Positions 1-9,144 are shown, counted from the stretch's first letter. The stretch: 64,000 nt of DNA from Haloplanus vescus (GCF_900107665.1 NZ_FNQT01000001.1:417742-481741), one strand, 5' to 3'. Numbers and translations: made by a program. Notes: generated from the letters alone by a model not told the origin.

Positions 1-1
1 C

Positions 2-271
2 CTCCTCCCAGTGGGCGAACGAGCCACGCGACACGTACTCGAAACCTGCACGGCTCGCAACCCCGACGACGTCGACATCGACGCCCTCCATGCGACGGAA
101 GTGCTCGGGAGTGGCTGGCTGGTGTTGCCGATTCGGGAGCCGACGGCGTGGGCGTCCGACGACGCGACGCAGTTGGTCGACGCCATCGACACTCTCCGTG
201 CCACCGACTACCGCCGCGAGACGGACCTCGGCCGGTTCGTCGCCGGCAACGAACCGTATCTCGTTCGCTGA
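2..271 (+). CDS. C-terminal fragment of an unknown protein (truncated by window start)
   Basis: The frame is open from the first bases and ends at a TGA at 269-271, so about 89 C-terminal residues are visible. An internal GTG at 11 could start an 86-residue protein, but the frame reads through the window edge and the true start is probably outside. The sequence is acidic, ends in NEPYLVR, and has no motif I recognise. It is on the same strand as rpoL but separated by 386 bases, so probably a separate transcript. No function is proposed. Confidence 0.55.
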   Translation, partial: LLPVGERATRHVLETCTARNPDDVDIDALHATEVLGSGWLVLPIREPTAWASDDATQLVDAIDTLRATDYRRETDLGRFVAGNEPYLVR

Positions 272-657
272 GTGGCTTTTCTCGACGCAGTCGCCGCTGG
301 GTCCGTAGCGTCGGCTGGGTGCAGCGCTACGTACGACTATGTTGACGAGTATATGACTACTGATGGAGAGAATAGTGGCCGATATTATTCTTATCAACAG
401 ATTTTTTAACACATACGTAAACCTAGGAACCGACGCGGTCGGTGTTTGACCGAACGCGTCACGGCATCGAAGCACATTGCGAGTCAGGTGCTCCTCGCAG
501 TGGCTTGGTCAGTCGGATGGCCACCACGTGTGGTCCCGTACGTTCTCCGTTCGGGGGACGCCATTTCGGCGTCGCCCGTTCGTTCGGAGCGGCCGACTGC
601 CGTTTCTCGGCGTCGACAGACGAAACCTTGAAACGCGAACCACGGGTATCCAAGGGT
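272..657. other. 386-base intergenic region before rpoL
   Basis: No gene is supported here. The central part, about 335-425, is much more AT-rich than its surroundings and holds T-tracts (attttttaac near 400) that could act as a terminator or promoter. A short hairpin sequence, accgac-gcg-gtcggt, lies at about 429-443. A 28-codon ATG frame at 363-449 has no recognisable features and was not called. An upstream extension of the rpoL frame (from 442) was rejected because rpoL homology begins at 658. Confidence 0.5.
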
Positions 658-942
658 ATGGAACTGCGGGTCATCGAGAAGACGGACGAGGAACTGCGGA
701 TGGAGATTGCCGGGGAGGACCACACGTTCATGAACGTCCTGAAGGGGGCGTTGCTGGAGACGGCGGGCGTCGAAGCCGCCACCTACGACATGAACCCCGA
801 ACAGTCCGGTGGGCAGACCGACCCCATCCTCTCGGTCAAGACCGAGGACGGCACCGACCCACTCGACGCCGTCGGTGACGCGTCCCGACGCGTGCAGGAC
901 CTCGCGGACGACTTCACGGCCGCGTTCGACGCGGCGGCTTAG
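658..942 (+). CDS. rpoL: DNA-directed RNA polymerase subunit L (Rpo11)
   Basis: A 94-residue protein matching archaeal RpoL, which pairs with RpoD (Rpo3) to form the assembly platform of RNA polymerase, equivalent to the bacterial alpha N-terminal domain and eukaryotic Rpb11. The family core is visible: [13 protein letters not shown] at residues 22-34, then [11 protein letters not shown] with the conserved turn, and a helical C-terminus. The length is normal for the family. The ATG at 658 is chosen because homology starts exactly there, although the frame is open upstream to 442. The gene converges on hisF, and the two stop codons interlock by four bases at 939-942. Confidence 0.96.
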   Translation: MELRVIEKTDEELRMEIAGEDHTFMNVLKGALLETAGVEAATYDMNPEQSGGQTDPILSVKTEDGTDPLDAVGDASRRVQDLADDFTAAFDAAA

Positions 943-1754
943 AGCCGAACCGGGACGCCTCGTTCGTCGAGATACTCCTTCACGTCGCGGATGCTGTACT
1001 CGTCGAAGTGGAAGATAGAGGCCGCGAGCGCCGCGTCCGCCCCCGCTTCGGTGAACACCTCGTAGGCGTCCTCCGGACCACCACACCCCGACGACGCGAT
1101 GACTGGCGTCGAGACGTTCTCACAGACGGCGCGGGTGAGCGGAATGTCGTAGCCGTCCTTGGTGCCGTCGGCGTCGATGGAGTTGACGAAGAGCTCGCCG
1201 GCGCCGCGCGATTCGACCTCTCGCGCCCACTCGACGACGTCGACGCCGGTGCCCTCGCGTCCGCCCTTGATGGTGCATTCGAACCAGCAGGACTCGCCGT
1301 CCACCTGTTCGTAGTGTTCGCCCTGTTCATCGTAGCGCCGGCGCGCGTCGACGCTGATGACGATGCACTGACTGCCGAAGGCGGCGGCGCCCTCGTTCAC
1401 CAGGTCGGGATTCTCGATGGCCGCGGTGTTGATCGATACCTTGTCCGCGCCCGCTCGGAGCGTCTCCTTGATGTCCTCACGGGTGCGGATGCCGCCGCCG
1501 ACAGTGAGGGGGATGAACACCTCGTCGGCAATCTGTTCGACGACGTGGAGCATCGTCTCGCGCCCCTCGGCGCTGGCCGTGATGTCGAGGAAGACGAACT
1601 CGTCGGCGCCGGCCTGATTGTACTCTCGCGCCATCTCGACGGGGTCGCCCGTATACTCCAAGTCCTCGAAGTTGACGCCCGTGTAGACGGCGGCGTTGCC
1701 GTCGTCGTCGATGTCCACGTCGATACAGGGAATGATGCGCTTGGTTACGGCCAT
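939..1754 (-). CDS. hisF: Imidazole glycerol phosphate synthase cyclase subunit HisF
   Basis: A 271-residue (beta/alpha)8 barrel enzyme of histidine biosynthesis. With HisH supplying ammonia, it converts PRFAR to imidazole glycerol phosphate and AICAR. The N-terminal [10 protein letters not shown] and the phosphate-binding VGGGIR (residues 85-90) are present. The two catalytic aspartates are seen as D12 (in CIDVD) and D136 (in VISVDAR). Length is typical, slightly long because of a haloarchaeal acidic insert around residues 140-160. HisH and other his genes are not in the window, so the pathway is dispersed. The AICAR product links it to the PurH domain encoded at 48-49.6 kb. Confidence 0.97.
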   Translation of the reverse strand: MAVTKRIIPCIDVDIDDDGNAAVYTGVNFEDLEYTGDPVEMAREYNQAGADEFVFLDITASAEGRETMLHVVEQIADEVFIPLTVGGGIRTREDIKETLRAGADKVSINTAAIENPDLVNEGAAAFGSQCIVISVDARRRYDEQGEHYEQVDGESCWFECTIKGGREGTGVDVVEWAREVESRGAGELFVNSIDADGTKDGYDIPLTRAVCENVSTPVIASSGCGGPEDAYEVFTEAGADAALAASIFHFDEYSIRDVKEYLDERGVPVRL

Positions 1755-1844
1755 CCGTATCGCGAACTACGCCGGGGGCTGTCAAAAGGCGCCCGGTGTC
1801 GCCAATCAGGTGTGTTTTTGTAGCCCGACGCCGCAGGATGAGAC

Positions 1845-1994
1845 ATGGACGACCACGCTCACGACGACCACCACGAGGAAACGGGCCGCGTCACGTCGCC
1901 GATGCAGGACTTCACGGCCGGGCAGGCCGGTGTCGGCTTCGTCGTCCTCCTCGTCGGTCTCGCGGTGACGTTCGGTCTGCCGCTGGTGTTCTGA
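1845..1994 (+). CDS. Small haloarchaeal membrane protein (DUF7550-like)
   Basis: A 49-residue protein with a His/Asp-rich N-terminus (MDDHAHDDHHEE), a short RVTSPMQDF segment, then one hydrophobic helix of about 20 residues (about 29-49) reaching the C-terminus. This layout resembles a conserved family of tiny haloarchaeal proteins I associate with DUF7550; the family name is from memory. The ATG at 1845 is the natural start and is preceded by tgtttttgt, a plausible TATA-like tract about 30 bases upstream. It is divergent from hisF. The histidine cluster might bind metal, but the function is unknown. Confidence 0.72.
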   Translation: MDDHAHDDHHEETGRVTSPMQDFTAGQAGVGFVVLLVGLAVTFGLPLVF

Positions 1995-2001
1995 GACTCA
2001 C

Positions 2002-2166
2002 TCACTTCTGTCGCACGAACCCGTAGCCGAGCAGCGCCGCCAGCACCAGCAGTCCAATCGCCGTTTCCGGCGTCGACTGGAAGGAGAGTCCGAGCAACAG
2101 GAGGAAGTTAGCGGTCAACAGGACGAGCGCGGCGTCGAGGCGCTTGCGGAGGGCGTCGTCGGTCAC
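2002..2166 (-). CDS. Small two-helix membrane protein
   Basis: A 54-residue frame starting at GTG 2166. A charged N-terminus (TDDALRKRLD) is followed by two hydrophobic segments, roughly residues 12-28 and 36-51, separated by a polar turn (SFQSTPET), and a basic end. It lies 41 bases upstream of purL's stop on the same strand and converges on the 49-residue gene with a 7-base gap. The high third-position GC and clean two-helix pattern suggest a real gene. I cannot assign a family or function. Confidence 0.6.
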   Translation of the reverse strand: MTDDALRKRLDAALVLLTANFLLLLGLSFQSTPETAIGLLVLAALLGYGFVRQK

Positions 2167-2207
2167 GCCCCTATTGTCACGCCAGCGCGGTAAAGTGGTG
2201 GCGCCGA

Positions 2208-4328
2208 CTACGCCAGTTCGCGGTCGATGACGTCGCGCAGGTCACGGATGGCCGCCGCGTCCCGCACGAGTTCGTCGTCGCCGACCGACAGCGAGAGCGT
2301 CGCGTCCGCCGTCGCCGTTCCGAGTTCGCGAACGGGCACGTCGCCGGCGGCGTCGCGCACCGCGTCGGGGTCCGTCGTCTCGACGACGACGCGGCCGGGC
2401 GTCTCGTCGAACAGGGCGGTGACGCTCTCGACGCTCACCTCGACGCCCGCGTCCTCGACCATCTCCGCGAGCGTCACGGCGAGGCCGCCGTGGCTCACGT
2501 CGTGAGTCGCGAGCGTCGAGTCGAGGGCGGCCACGTCGCGGACCGCCTCGACGGCCGCCGCCGGGTCCGCGGGCAGGTCCGGGAAACGGTCGCTGCCACC
2601 CGCCGCCGCGAGATACGTCGACCCGCCGAGCGCGTCGCCGCGCGCGCCGACTTCCAGCAGCGTCCCCTCGCCCGAGACGGACAGGGGCGGAGCGTCGTAG
2701 CCCTCGCGGACGCCGATCATCGCCAGCGTCGGCGTCGGTGGGATGGGGCCGGCGACAGAGTCGTTGTACAGCGAGACGTTGCCACCGACGACGGGCACCG
2801 AGAGGTCGCGGCACATGTCCGCGAGGCCGTCGACGATGGCGCCGAAGCCGCCGTAGACGTCCGGCTTCTCCGGGTTGCCGCCGTTGAGGCAGTCGACCGC
2901 CGCGTGGGGCGTCGCGCCCTTGGCCGCGATGTTGGTCGCGTTCTCCAGCGCCACGCCGCGTGCGCCGTCGTAGGGGGCGGCGTCGGTCCACGCCGGAATC
3001 GCCCCCGCCGAGAGCGCGAGGCCGGTGCCGGCCTCCCGAATCGCGAGGATGGCGGCGTCGTCGCCGGGGCGGCGGGCCGTCCGCGTGCCCACCTCGTGGT
3101 CGTACTGCCGGTAGACCCACGCCTTGCTCGCCGTGTTCGGACTCCCGATGACCGAGTCGAAGGCCGTCTCGAGGTCGGCGTCGGGGAGGTCCCGGCTCGG
3201 TTGCGTGGGTTCGTCCATGTCGAGGTCGTTCATCGGCGCGCCCTCGGCGAGGAAGTGGGCGGGAACGTTGACGACTGTCTCGCCCTCGAAGGTACAGACG
3301 TAGTTGCCCTCGCGCACCTCGCCGATGACCGAACAGCCGAGGTCGTAGCGCTCGGCGATGTCGCGGACGCGGTCCACATCCTCGGGTCGGACCTCGTAAC
3401 ACATCCGCTCCTGAGACTCAGCGAGCAGGATTTCGAGCGGGGACATGTTGGGTTCGCGCTGGTGGACGCGGTCGAGTTCGATTTCGGCGCCGAGACCGCC
3501 CTTGGCGACGAGTTCGCTGGAGGCGCCGCCGAGGCCGGCAGCACCGAGGTCGCGGGCCGCCCGAATCAGGTCCTCGTCGATGAGCGCCTCGTTGGCCTCG
3601 ATGAGGAGTTTCTCCGTGTAGGGGTCGCCCACCTGTACCGCGGGGCGGTCCTCGGTCTCGGCGTCTTCGCTCAGGTCCTCGCTGGCGAAGGAGGCGCCGC
3701 CCAGGCCGTCGCGGCCGGTGGCGTTGCCGACGAGCATCAGTTTGTTGCCCGGCGTCTTGGCCTCGGCCGTGACGAGTCGGTCCGACGAGACGAGGCCGAC
3801 GCAGGCGACGTTCACCAGCGGGTTGCCCTCGTAGTCGTCGTGGAACTCGACGCTCCCGCCGACGGTCGGGACGCCGATGGCGTTGCCGTAGTCGGCGATG
3901 CCCTCAACGACGCCCTCGAAGAGATAGCGGGAGTGCTCGCGGTCGAAGCCGCCGAAGTAGAGCGAGTCCGTGAGACCGATGGGGTAGGCGCCCATCGAGA
4001 GGATGTCGCGGACGATACCGCCGACGCCCGTCGCCGCGCCGTCGTAGGGGTCGACGTAGGACGGGTGGTTGTGGCTCTCGATACCCATGGCGACATACGT
4101 CTCCTCGCCGTCTGTGGCGTGCGTTGGAAGGGAGACGACGGCAGCGTCGTCGCCGGGACCGACGACGACCTGTTCCGCCTCGCTATCGAAGGCCGACAGG
4201 AGTGGGCGCGACGACCGATACGCACAGTGTTCGCTCCAGAGGTTCTCGAAGAGTGCCGCCTCGGCGGGCGTGGGGTCCCGCCCGAGTTCGGCGGTGACGA
4301 GGTCGTGGTCCGGATCGGACAGGCTCAT
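2208..4328 (-). CDS. purL: Phosphoribosylformylglycinamidine synthase subunit PurL
   Basis: A 706-residue small-type PurL that converts FGAR to FGAM with ATP, using ammonia delivered by PurQ and the accessory subunit PurS (neither is in this window). Two AIR-synthase-like halves are visible. The first contains [17 protein letters not shown] (about 28-44) with the catalytic His, and [23 protein letters not shown]. The second has [14 protein letters not shown] near residue 590. Length fits the archaeal and Gram-positive form, not the 1300-residue fused enzyme. The ATG start at 4328 gives the standard [11 protein letters not shown] beginning. It is divergent from the PHP gene by 93 bases. It acts in the same pathway as purB, purNH, purK and purE at 46.6-51.9 kb. 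Confidence 0.97.
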   Translation of the reverse strand: MSLSDPDHDLVTAELGRDPTPAEAALFENLWSEHCAYRSSRPLLSAFDSEAEQVVVGPGDDAAVVSLPTHATDGEETYVAMGIESHNHPSYVDPYDGAATGVGGIVRDILSMGAYPIGLTDSLYFGGFDREHSRYLFEGVVEGIADYGNAIGVPTVGGSVEFHDDYEGNPLVNVACVGLVSSDRLVTAEAKTPGNKLMLVGNATGRDGLGGASFASEDLSEDAETEDRPAVQVGDPYTEKLLIEANEALIDEDLIRAARDLGAAGLGGASSELVAKGGLGAEIELDRVHQREPNMSPLEILLAESQERMCYEVRPEDVDRVRDIAERYDLGCSVIGEVREGNYVCTFEGETVVNVPAHFLAEGAPMNDLDMDEPTQPSRDLPDADLETAFDSVIGSPNTASKAWVYRQYDHEVGTRTARRPGDDAAILAIREAGTGLALSAGAIPAWTDAAPYDGARGVALENATNIAAKGATPHAAVDCLNGGNPEKPDVYGGFGAIVDGLADMCRDLSVPVVGGNVSLYNDSVAGPIPPTPTLAMIGVREGYDAPPLSVSGEGTLLEVGARGDALGGSTYLAAAGGSDRFPDLPADPAAAVEAVRDVAALDSTLATHDVSHGGLAVTLAEMVEDAGVEVSVESVTALFDETPGRVVVETTDPDAVRDAAGDVPVRELGTATADATLSLSVGDDELVRDAAAIRDLRDVIDRELA

Positions 4329-4421
4329 TCACCTCCGTCTTTCGCGCTGTGGAGGTAATGTCTTTCCATTAGCCTGCCGCGTATCGGCGCGCTTTTTACC
4401 GCCCGCATCGACACGTCGCGT

Positions 4422-5105
4422 GTGTTATCGGTCGAGCTGCACACGCACTCGTCGCTGTCGCACGACGGGCGGGACCCGGTCGAGCATCTGCTCGAACAGG
4501 CGGAATCGGTCGGGCTTGACGCCATCGCCGTTACCGACCACGACGAAATCGACGCCAGCCTCGACGCGGTCGAACAGGCCCCCGAGTACGGCCTGATTGG
4601 TATTCCCGGCATGGAAATCACCACCGCCGTCGGACACGTCCTCGCCCTCGGCGTGCGCGAGGCCGTCCCCGCGGGCCTCTCCTTCGAGGCGACGCTCGAC
4701 CAAATCCACGAGCAGGGCGGCATCGCCGTCGTCCCCCACCCGTTCCAATCCTCGCGCCACGGCGTCGCGCCCCACATCTCGCGGGCGACGCTCGCGAGCG
4801 CGGACGCCATCGAAGTGTACAACTCCCGACTCCTCACCGGGCGCTCGAACCGCAAGGCGGAGCGCTTCGCCATCGCCAACGACCTCCCCATGACCGCCGG
4901 GAGCGACGCCCACATCGCCGAGATGGTCGGGCAGGCGGTCACCGAAGTCGACGCGACGGACCACTCCGCAGCGGGCATCCTTGACGCCATCGCCGAGGGC
5001 CGAACCAGCGTCGTCGGCCGCCGGACCCCGTGGCGAATCAGCTTCCGACAGGCCGCTGGCGGCGTGAAACGCCGCGTCATCAGAGCGGTGAACGAGTGGC
5101 TGTGA
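4422..5105 (+). CDS. PHP-domain metal-dependent phosphoesterase
   Basis: A 227-residue protein of the polymerase-and-histidinol-phosphatase (PHP) superfamily, TrpH/YciV-like. Metal ligands of the fold are visible: H7 and H9 in ELHTHSSLSHDG, DHDE near residue 40, PHPF near residue 107, and GSDAH near residue 164. Members hydrolyse nucleotides or short nucleic acid 3'-phosphates; the substrate here is unknown. The start is a GTG at 4422, with gctttttacc about 27 bases upstream as a TATA-like element, so the mRNA is probably leaderless. Its TGA overlaps the GTG of the following PP-loop gene (GTGA), implying a two-gene operon. Confidence 0.88.
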   Translation: MLSVELHTHSSLSHDGRDPVEHLLEQAESVGLDAIAVTDHDEIDASLDAVEQAPEYGLIGIPGMEITTAVGHVLALGVREAVPAGLSFEATLDQIHEQGGIAVVPHPFQSSRHGVAPHISRATLASADAIEVYNSRLLTGRSNRKAERFAIANDLPMTAGSDAHIAEMVGQAVTEVDATDHSAAGILDAIAEGRTSVVGRRTPWRISFRQAAGGVKRRVIRAVNEWL

Positions 5106-6178
5106 TTCGCGGCACCGACGCCGAGACGGTCCGCCGCGCGCTCGACTCGGGCGACCCGCTCCCCGGAACGAACGGGTTCGCCGGCGCGCTGGACGGGGCG
5201 CTCGTCCGCGACGTGCTCGGGCGCCAGCCGATTTTCGGCACGCCCGACGACTGGGGGTTCGCGCCGAGCGACGTCGACGCCGCGGACCCGACACCCGTGC
5301 CCGCCGGACACGTCCGCGAGGCCGACGGGACGGACCGCCGCGTCTGGTCGCTGCCCGACCCACCCGCCGCGAGCGACGATGCGACGGCCATCGCCGACCT
5401 TCGCGCCGCCATCGACGACTCGCTGTCTCGGCTCGACCCCGAGAGACTGGCCGTCGCCTTCTCCGGCGGCGTCGACTCCGCGCTCGTCGCCGCCGGCGTC
5501 CCCGATGCACTCTGTTACGTCGTCGGGTTTCCCGACGCCCACGACGTGGCAGCAGCCCGGAGCGCCGCCGAAGCGATGGACCGTGACCTCCGGGTCGTCG
5601 AACTGACTCACGACGACTTGGAGCGAGCCGTCCCCGAGGTGGTCGCGGCGACGGGGCGGACGAATCCGATGGACGTCTGCATCGCGCTCCCGCTCTATCT
5701 AGTGGCCGAGCGCGCCGCCGCCGACGGCGCCGACCGCCTCGCACTCGGGCAGGGCGCCGACGAACTGTTCGGCGGGTACGCGAAGGTGGTCGACCCCGCA
5801 GACGATGACCGCGTGGACGCGACGACAGTCCGCGGCGCGACTCGCGAGGTAATCGCGAGCCTCCCCGCCCAACTCGAACGCGACGTGCTCGCGCTCCGAG
5901 CGGCGGGCGTCGAACCGGTGACGCCGCTCCTCGCGGACGGTGTCGTTGAGGCCGCACTCCCCCTTCCGGAACACCTCCTCGCCACCGACGACGAACGGAA
6001 AGTGGGGTTGCGCCGCGCCGCCCGCGAGTGGCTCCCGTCGTCGGTCGTCGAGACGGACAAAAAAGCAGTTCAGTACGGCAGTCTGGTCTCGCGCGAACTC
6101 GACCGCCTCGCGCGGCAAGCGGGTTTCAAGCGGCGGATGGACGACCACCTCGGGCAGTACGTCCGCTCGCTCGTCTAG
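5102..6178 (+). CDS. Asparagine-synthase-like PP-loop protein lacking the glutaminase nucleophile
   Basis: A 358-residue protein with an asparagine synthetase B C-terminal domain. The ATP-pyrophosphatase loop SGGVDS sits at residues 121-126 and ALGQGADELFGGY, the AsnB substrate-loop signature, lies near 220. The first 90 residues resemble an eroded AsnB N-terminal domain (FAGALDG, GRQPIFG), but there is no Cys2 after the initiator, so glutamine hydrolysis is not expected. The GTG at 5102 was chosen because it forms the usual GTGA overlap with the upstream stop; GTG 5096 is also possible. It may use free ammonia or amidate or adenylate another substrate. It converges on the NUDIX gene with interlocked stops (CTAG). 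Confidence 0.8.
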   Translation: MIRGTDAETVRRALDSGDPLPGTNGFAGALDGALVRDVLGRQPIFGTPDDWGFAPSDVDAADPTPVPAGHVREADGTDRRVWSLPDPPAASDDATAIADLRAAIDDSLSRLDPERLAVAFSGGVDSALVAAGVPDALCYVVGFPDAHDVAAARSAAEAMDRDLRVVELTHDDLERAVPEVVAATGRTNPMDVCIALPLYLVAERAAADGADRLALGQGADELFGGYAKVVDPADDDRVDATTVRGATREVIASLPAQLERDVLALRAAGVEPVTPLLADGVVEAALPLPEHLLATDDERKVGLRRAAREWLPSSVVETDKKAVQYGSLVSRELDRLARQAGFKRRMDDHLGQYVRSLV

Positions 6179-6636
6179 TCCGCGGCCGCAATCGCTTCCA
6201 GTCCCAGTTCGCGCACGTCTGGGTCTACGTCGGCCTCGCGGAGTGCCGGCGGGTCGTACCACGCCCACGCCTCTGCGTCGGGTTCGCCGGGCGCGGGGTC
6301 GATAGCTCGATTCTCGGCAGTCGCGTAGAAGACGTGGTCGACGTGTTGGTGGCCCACCTCGCCGTCACAGACGTTCACGTCCGCGAGCATCAGGTGTCGC
6401 GGACGCGGGATGGCGCGCGCCGTCTCCGAGCGCACGTCGTCGTAGTCGGTCAGCAGTGTCGGCTCCAGTCCCGTCTCCTCGCACGCCTCGCGGAGCGCCG
6501 CCTCGTGTGGGAGTTCGCCTCTGTCGACGTGGCCGCCGGGCGGCAGACGGATGCCGAGTCGTGGATGTTCGTGGAGCGCGACGGCGCCGCCTTCGACGAC
6601 GTACACCGTCGCGGTGAAATGTCGCGTCGTCTCCAT
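6175..6636 (-). CDS. NUDIX family hydrolase
   Basis: A 153-residue enzyme of the NUDIX superfamily, which cleaves nucleoside diphosphates linked to another moiety. The NUDIX box runs from about G34 to G56, with the pattern GGHVDRGE, REACEETG and the expected REx2EE metal ligands. I chose ATG 6636 (METTRHFTATVYVV), because the first beta strand of the fold starts there; an extension to 6741 would add 35 residues unlike the family. The substrate cannot be told. The gene is divergent from the 48-residue gene at 6727 and ends interlocked with the PP-loop gene. Confidence 0.88.
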   Translation of the reverse strand: METTRHFTATVYVVEGGAVALHEHPRLGIRLPPGGHVDRGELPHEAALREACEETGLEPTLLTDYDDVRSETARAIPRPRHLMLADVNVCDGEVGHQHVDHVFYATAENRAIDPAPGEPDAEAWAWYDPPALREADVDPDVRELGLEAIAAAD

Positions 6637-6726
6637 AGAGAGGGGGTCGAACCCCGTGCGTATCGGTGTTGCGACGCGTACCTTTTTGCCGGCTGACACG
6701 GATATTTCAACAGGTGCCCTCCGACA

Positions 6727-6873
6727 GTGACACACGTACACATCACAGACGACTATCTCGACCGGACGATACCCGTCGATTCGACGGTTGGGACGATAGA
6801 AATCGACCTCTCTGGTGACGACGTGCGAATCGTGCTTCCGCCCGACGCGCCCGTGAACATCGAGCGCGAATAG
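6727..6873 (+). CDS. Small acidic protein of unknown function
   Basis: A 48-residue frame starting at GTG 6727, too short for most gene callers. Sequence features are THVHITDDYLDRTIPVDS, a beta-rich TIEIDLSGDDVRIVLPPD, and a short charged end. The repeated short beta pattern suggests a compact beta structure. A gatattt element at about 6700-6706 lies about 24 bases before the start, fitting a leaderless promoter. It lies between the divergent NUDIX gene and the convergent TFB gene, with a 7-base gap before tfb's stop. No family is recognised. Confidence 0.58.
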   Translation: MTHVHITDDYLDRTIPVDSTVGTIEIDLSGDDVRIVLPPDAPVNIERE

Positions 6874-6880
6874 CCGAGAA

Positions 6881-7867
6881 TTAGGGAACCTGTAGCTGCT
6901 CTTCAGCTTCGAGGAGTTCGTGGTACCGGTTCCGGATGGTCACTTCGCTGATGTTGGCGACATCGCTCACTTCGCTCTGCGTCACCTTCTCGTTGGTGAG
7001 GAGGGCGGCGGCGTAGATGGCGGCGGCGGCGAGGCCGACGGGGCTCTTGCCGCTGTGGACGCCCTGGTCTTTGGCCGTCTTCAACAGGTCGCGAGCGCGG
7101 CGCTCGGACTCGTCGGAGAGGTCGAGTTCGGAGGCAAAGCGAGGAACGTACTGCTCGGGGTCGGCCGGCTGAATTTCGAGGCCGAGTTCGCGGACGACGT
7201 AGCGGTACGTTCGCGCAATCTCGTCTTTCTCGACGCGAGAGACGGTCGCGATTTCGTCGAGCGAGCGGGGCGTGCCCGCCTGTCGGGCCGCGGCGTAGAG
7301 TGCGCTCGTGGCGACGCCCTCGATGGAGCGGCCGGGGAGTAGGTCGTCGGCAAGGGCACGGCGGTAGATGACACTCGCCGTCTCGCGGACGTTCTCGGGC
7401 AGGCCGAGTGCGGAGGCCATCCGATCGATTTCGCCGAGCGCCTGCTTCAGGTTGCGCTCTTTGGAGTCTCGGGTGCGGAAACGCTCGTTCCAGGTGCGCA
7501 GACGCTGCATCTTCTCGCGCTGTCGCGAGGAGAGCGTCTTGCCGTAGGCGTCTTTGTCCTGCCAGCCGATGTTCGTCGACAGCCCCTTGTCGTGCATCAT
7601 CTGGGTCGTCGGGGCGCCGACGCGGGACTTCTGGTCTTTCTCCTTGGAGTCGAAGGCGCGCCACTCGGGCCCGTGGTCGATTTCGTCCTCTTCGACCACC
7701 AGGCCGCAGTCGGCACACACCGTCTCTCCGTGTTCGGTGTCCGTGGTGAGTTGCCCGCCACACTCGGGGCAATGCAACTGTTCACTGCTGTCGGTACTCT
7801 CGGATTCGTCCTCGCTCTCGCGCGCGCGTGAGCGCTCGGTCGTGTAACCGCGTACGCTATCGGTCAT
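6881..7867 (-). CDS. tfb: Transcription initiation factor IIB (TFB)
   Basis: A 328-residue archaeal TFB, which bridges TBP on the TATA box and RNA polymerase. A hydrophilic N-terminal extension (1-30) precedes the zinc ribbon with C33, C36, C51 and C54. The B-finger/linker region follows, including GAPTTQMMHDKGLSTNIGW, then two cyclin-like repeats (about 125-215 and 220-315). The C-terminal helix-turn-helix that reads the BRE is seen around SEVSDVANISEVTIRNRYHEL. Haloarchaea carry several TFBs with different promoter preferences; which paralogue this is cannot be told. It is divergent from cobW. Confidence 0.96.
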   Translation of the reverse strand: MTDSVRGYTTERSRARESEDESESTDSSEQLHCPECGGQLTTDTEHGETVCADCGLVVEEDEIDHGPEWRAFDSKEKDQKSRVGAPTTQMMHDKGLSTNIGWQDKDAYGKTLSSRQREKMQRLRTWNERFRTRDSKERNLKQALGEIDRMASALGLPENVRETASVIYRRALADDLLPGRSIEGVATSALYAAARQAGTPRSLDEIATVSRVEKDEIARTYRYVVRELGLEIQPADPEQYVPRFASELDLSDESERRARDLLKTAKDQGVHSGKSPVGLAAAAIYAAALLTNEKVTQSEVSDVANISEVTIRNRYHELLEAEEQLQVP

Positions 7868-7980
7868 TGGGTATCAGTGAGCAAAACGGCTCTATACAGA
7901 ACGTAATTCAGCGCATACATTTAAGTCTGTTGGAGTACAGTGGCCATTTCTTCGGCACTTCTCGCGCGGACGACCGGGGA

Positions 7981-7988
7981 TTGATAAC
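7981..7988 (+). promoter_or_regulatory. TATA-like element before the CobW-family gene
   Basis: The sequence ttgataac lies 26-33 bases upstream of ATG 8014, the spacing of a haloarchaeal TATA box for a leaderless transcript. A second AT stretch (gatataaa, about 8002-8009) is too close to the ATG to serve as a TATA box. Confidence 0.4.
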
Positions 7989-8013
7989 TGCTCGTCGTTA
8001 CGATATAAACGAC

Positions 8014-9144
8014 ATGCACGAGAATGAAACGACGATTCCTATCACCCTCATCAGCGGTCCGCTCGGCGCCGGCAAGACGACGCTCGTCAACCGCCTGCTG
8101 AACGACCCGGGAGACAGACGCATCGCCGTCGTGGTCAACGACATGGGCGAGGTGAACATCGACGCCGAACTCTTGGAACAGGAGAGCGAGGACGGCGTCA
8201 TCGACCTCTCGAACGGCTGTATCTGCTGTCGGCTGCAGGACGACCTCGTCACCGAAGTCACCCGCCTCGCCGAGGAGCGGTCGTTCGATTACCTCGTCGT
8301 CGAAGCCTCCGGTATCAGCGAACCGATGCCGATAGCCAAGACGCTCACCGTCGGCACGGAGTCGGGGCAGCTCCCCGACCGATTCCGCCTCGACACCACC
8401 GTCTCCGTCGTCGACGCCTACGGGTTCTGGAAGGCGTTCGACCCCTCGGCGTCGCTGCCCGAGACGGCGCCGACGCCCGACCGCCCACTCGCGGAGGTGC
8501 TCGTCGACCAAATCGAGTTCTGTGACGTGCTCCTGTTGAACAAGTGCGACATGGTCCCCGACGACGAACTCGCGGCCGTCGAGGAGTCCATTCGCGAACT
8601 CCAGCCACGCGCCGAACTCTATCGGACGACCTACTCCGAAATCGACCCGTCGGCCGTCCTCGGAACAGGGCGATTCGACTTCGAAGCGACGAAGCGACAG
8701 CAAGGCTGGAAACAGGCGCTCGCGGCGGCGGAGGGGGCCGACCACGACGACGGTCACGACCACGAGGGCGGTCACGACCACGGCGAGCAGTCGGCCGCCG
8801 CCGCCCACGGCGTCGAGTCGTTCGTCTACCGACGAGACCGACCGTTCCACTCGGAGCGATTCGACGCGTGGCTCGACGACTGGGAGGGCGACGTGGTCCG
8901 CATGAAGGGGTTCGCGTGGGTCGCGAGTCGCCCCGACGAGGTCCTCGGCGTCAGTCAGGCCGGACCGGCCGTGCAGGCGGGCCCCATCGGCGAGTGGGGC
9001 GACGACGACCCCGCCACGCGTCTCGTCGTCATCAGTCGTGACCTCGACGCCGACGCGGTCACGGCGGCGCTCGACGAGTGTTTGGCGACCGAAAAAGAGC
9101 GCGCGGCGTCGGCGCCGACCGACCCCTTCCCGCGAGAGGCCTAG
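8014..9144 (+). CDS. CobW/COG0523-family metallochaperone GTPase
   Basis: A 376-residue G3E GTPase of the CobW family (ZigA, YeiR, Nha3p types), which inserts or buffers metal, often zinc or cobalt. The Walker A loop GPLGAGKTT is at 15-23. The family metal-binding CxCC motif is C70-I-C72-C73. The G4 motif reads NKCD in place of NKxD, which is normal for the family. A histidine-rich loop near residues 245-265 (DHDDGHDHEGGHDHGE) is a likely metal store. The C-terminal CobW_C domain contains FVYRRDRPFHSERFDAWL. The ATG at 8014 is chosen because homology starts there; the open frame extends to 7828. The stop interlocks with a 52-residue gene on the other strand. Confidence 0.9.
   Translation: MHENETTIPITLISGPLGAGKTTLVNRLLNDPGDRRIAVVVNDMGEVNIDAELLEQESEDGVIDLSNGCICCRLQDDLVTEVTRLAEERSFDYLVVEASGISEPMPIAKTLTVGTESGQLPDRFRLDTTVSVVDAYGFWKAFDPSASLPETAPTPDRPLAEVLVDQIEFCDVLLLNKCDMVPDDELAAVEESIRELQPRAELYRTTYSEIDPSAVLGTGRFDFEATKRQQGWKQALAAAEGADHDDGHDHEGGHDHGEQSAAAAHGVESFVYRRDRPFHSERFDAWLDDWEGDVVRMKGFAWVASRPDEVLGVSQAGPAVQAGPIGEWGDDDPATRLVVISRDLDADAVTAALDECLATEKERAASAPTDPFPREA

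Noticed and set aside
363-449. 28-codon ATG frame before rpoL
   Set aside because: Too short, in an AT-rich spacer, with no recognisable feature.
442-657. Extension of rpoL upstream of 658
   Set aside because: RpoL homology starts exactly at MELRVIEK; the upstream 72 codons have no relation to the family.
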